Positions 18,777 to 18,900 of a DNA stretch of 18,900 bases are shown piece after piece; within the stretch, counting starts at the first letter, position 1; each line of letters opens with the position of its first letter. The notes beneath the pieces are model-generated. The model saw only the letters and a program-made list of their open reading frames with translations, was not told the origin of the DNA and did no database searches. Position numbers and translations under genes: made by a program. The DNA comes from Intestinimonas massiliensis (ex Afouda et al. 2020) (lineage in GTDB: Bacteria > Bacillota > Clostridia > Oscillospirales > Oscillospiraceae). The DNA lies in the NCBI RefSeq assembly GCF_900626285.1, contig NZ_LR131147.1:2950785-2969684 (forward strand), given 5' to 3'.

Positions 18777-18900
18777 TTTCCCAGCTCTATACTGTCTGGC
18801 TGACCGCCATTTTTTGAAATGCACAGCGGTTTAATTTGGTGCACCCTTTTCCTTTGCTCGTTTCCTTTGAAAGTTTTACTTGACTTTTGTTAGCAGGTCT
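18777..18900 (+). other. Non-coding right end of the IS110 element
   Basis: These 124 bases after the recombinase stop hold no gene. A weak dyad ACCGC...GCGGT lies near 18804-18832. The copy of CTGGCTGACC at 18796-18805 repeats bases 17378-17387 of the bridge RNA. The end reads TTGACT (18880-18885), then AGCAGGT and the CT core at the window edge. Confidence 0.6.
18880..18885 (+). promoter_or_regulatory. Outward -35 element in the right end of the IS110 element
   Basis: TTGACT lies 15 bases from the window edge and points outward. When the right end joins the left end at the shared CT core, it is 17 bases from TACAAT (17296-17301), giving a near-consensus promoter for the bridge RNA. In the integrated state it could instead drive the flanking DNA if a -10 box happens to follow. 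Confidence 0.65.

Larger units (their letters stand above)
17292..18900 (+). mobile_element. Complete IS110-family insertion sequence, about 1.6 kb, CT core at both ends
   Basis: Both ends can be placed from internal evidence. The left CT core is 17292-17293, preceded by the flank ACTCACTC, which equals the left target guide in the bridge RNA. The right CT core is 18899-18900, preceded by AGCAGGT, which equals a segment of the donor-binding loop. Joining the ends forms TTGACT-17 bp-TACAAT. There are no terminal inverted repeats, as expected for IS110. The element holds a non-coding left end of about 275 bases with a bridge RNA, one DEDD recombinase gene and a right end of about 124 bases. One CT copy is the element's and one the target's, giving 1607 bases. 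The right boundary coincides with the window edge, so its outer flank is unseen. Confidence 0.85.

Noticed and set aside
18840..18872. Earlier CT positions (near 18846, 18852, 18866) as the right end of the IS110 element
   Set aside because: None is preceded by a donor-loop match and none gives a promoter spacing with the left-end TACAAT; the CT at 18899-18900 satisfies both.

Overview
The window looks like a mid-GC gut Firmicute of class Clostridia (Oscillospiraceae-like). This is inferred from strong AGGAGG-type ribosome binding sites with frequent TTG starts, an asr-type anaerobic sulfite reductase, a class I-like hybrid cluster protein, and a Firmicutes-type conjugative element. No rRNA, tRNA or CRISPR array was seen.

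Region 1 (1-3345) is accessory DNA: three overlapping small minus-strand genes, an XRE regulator, a 213-residue protein of unknown function with a small gene before it, and a divergent serine recombinase whose upstream region holds two overlapping perfect dyads. A perfect 18-bp bidirectional terminator (3305-3345) closes it. Region 2 (3376-10855, all minus strand) is a metabolic and stress island. In transcription order it holds the remnant of asrA, asrB, asrC, a PNPOx-family flavoprotein, a YeiH-type putative sulfate/sulfite exporter, a DUF438/hemerythrin-PAS protein, a DUF1858 protein, an unknown protein, a Cys-rich miniprotein and hcp. The four larger gaps in the exporter-to-hcp part each carry a motif related to TTTAAGCGC, which suggests one shared regulator. 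Together the genes suggest handling of sulfite and of nitrosative damage under anaerobiosis.

Region 3 (about 10850-17291, minus strand) is a broken conjugative element: a DUF3991/Toprim-RecA-like replication protein, a VirD4 coupling ATPase without its N-terminus, a truncated Maff2 protein, an AT-rich insert (XRE with zinc ribbon plus a small membrane protein), a sigma-like protein, and only the ATPase half of VirB4, which runs straight into the last 43 or so codons of asrA. Either this is a heavily deleted and rearranged element or the assembly is chimeric at several points.

Region 4 (17292-18900) is the most exciting part: an apparently complete IS110-family element with a readable bridge RNA. 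The leader upstream of the DEDD recombinase folds into a 5' hairpin, a target-binding loop and a donor-binding loop. The predicted left target guide matches the actual left flank at 10 of 10 bases ending in the CT core. The right donor guide pairs with the left end, and a left donor guide matches the right end at the last bases of the window. Joining the two ends creates TTGACT-17 bp-TACAAT, a near-consensus circle-junction promoter. The element sits exactly on the Shine-Dalgarno sequence of the replication protein gene.
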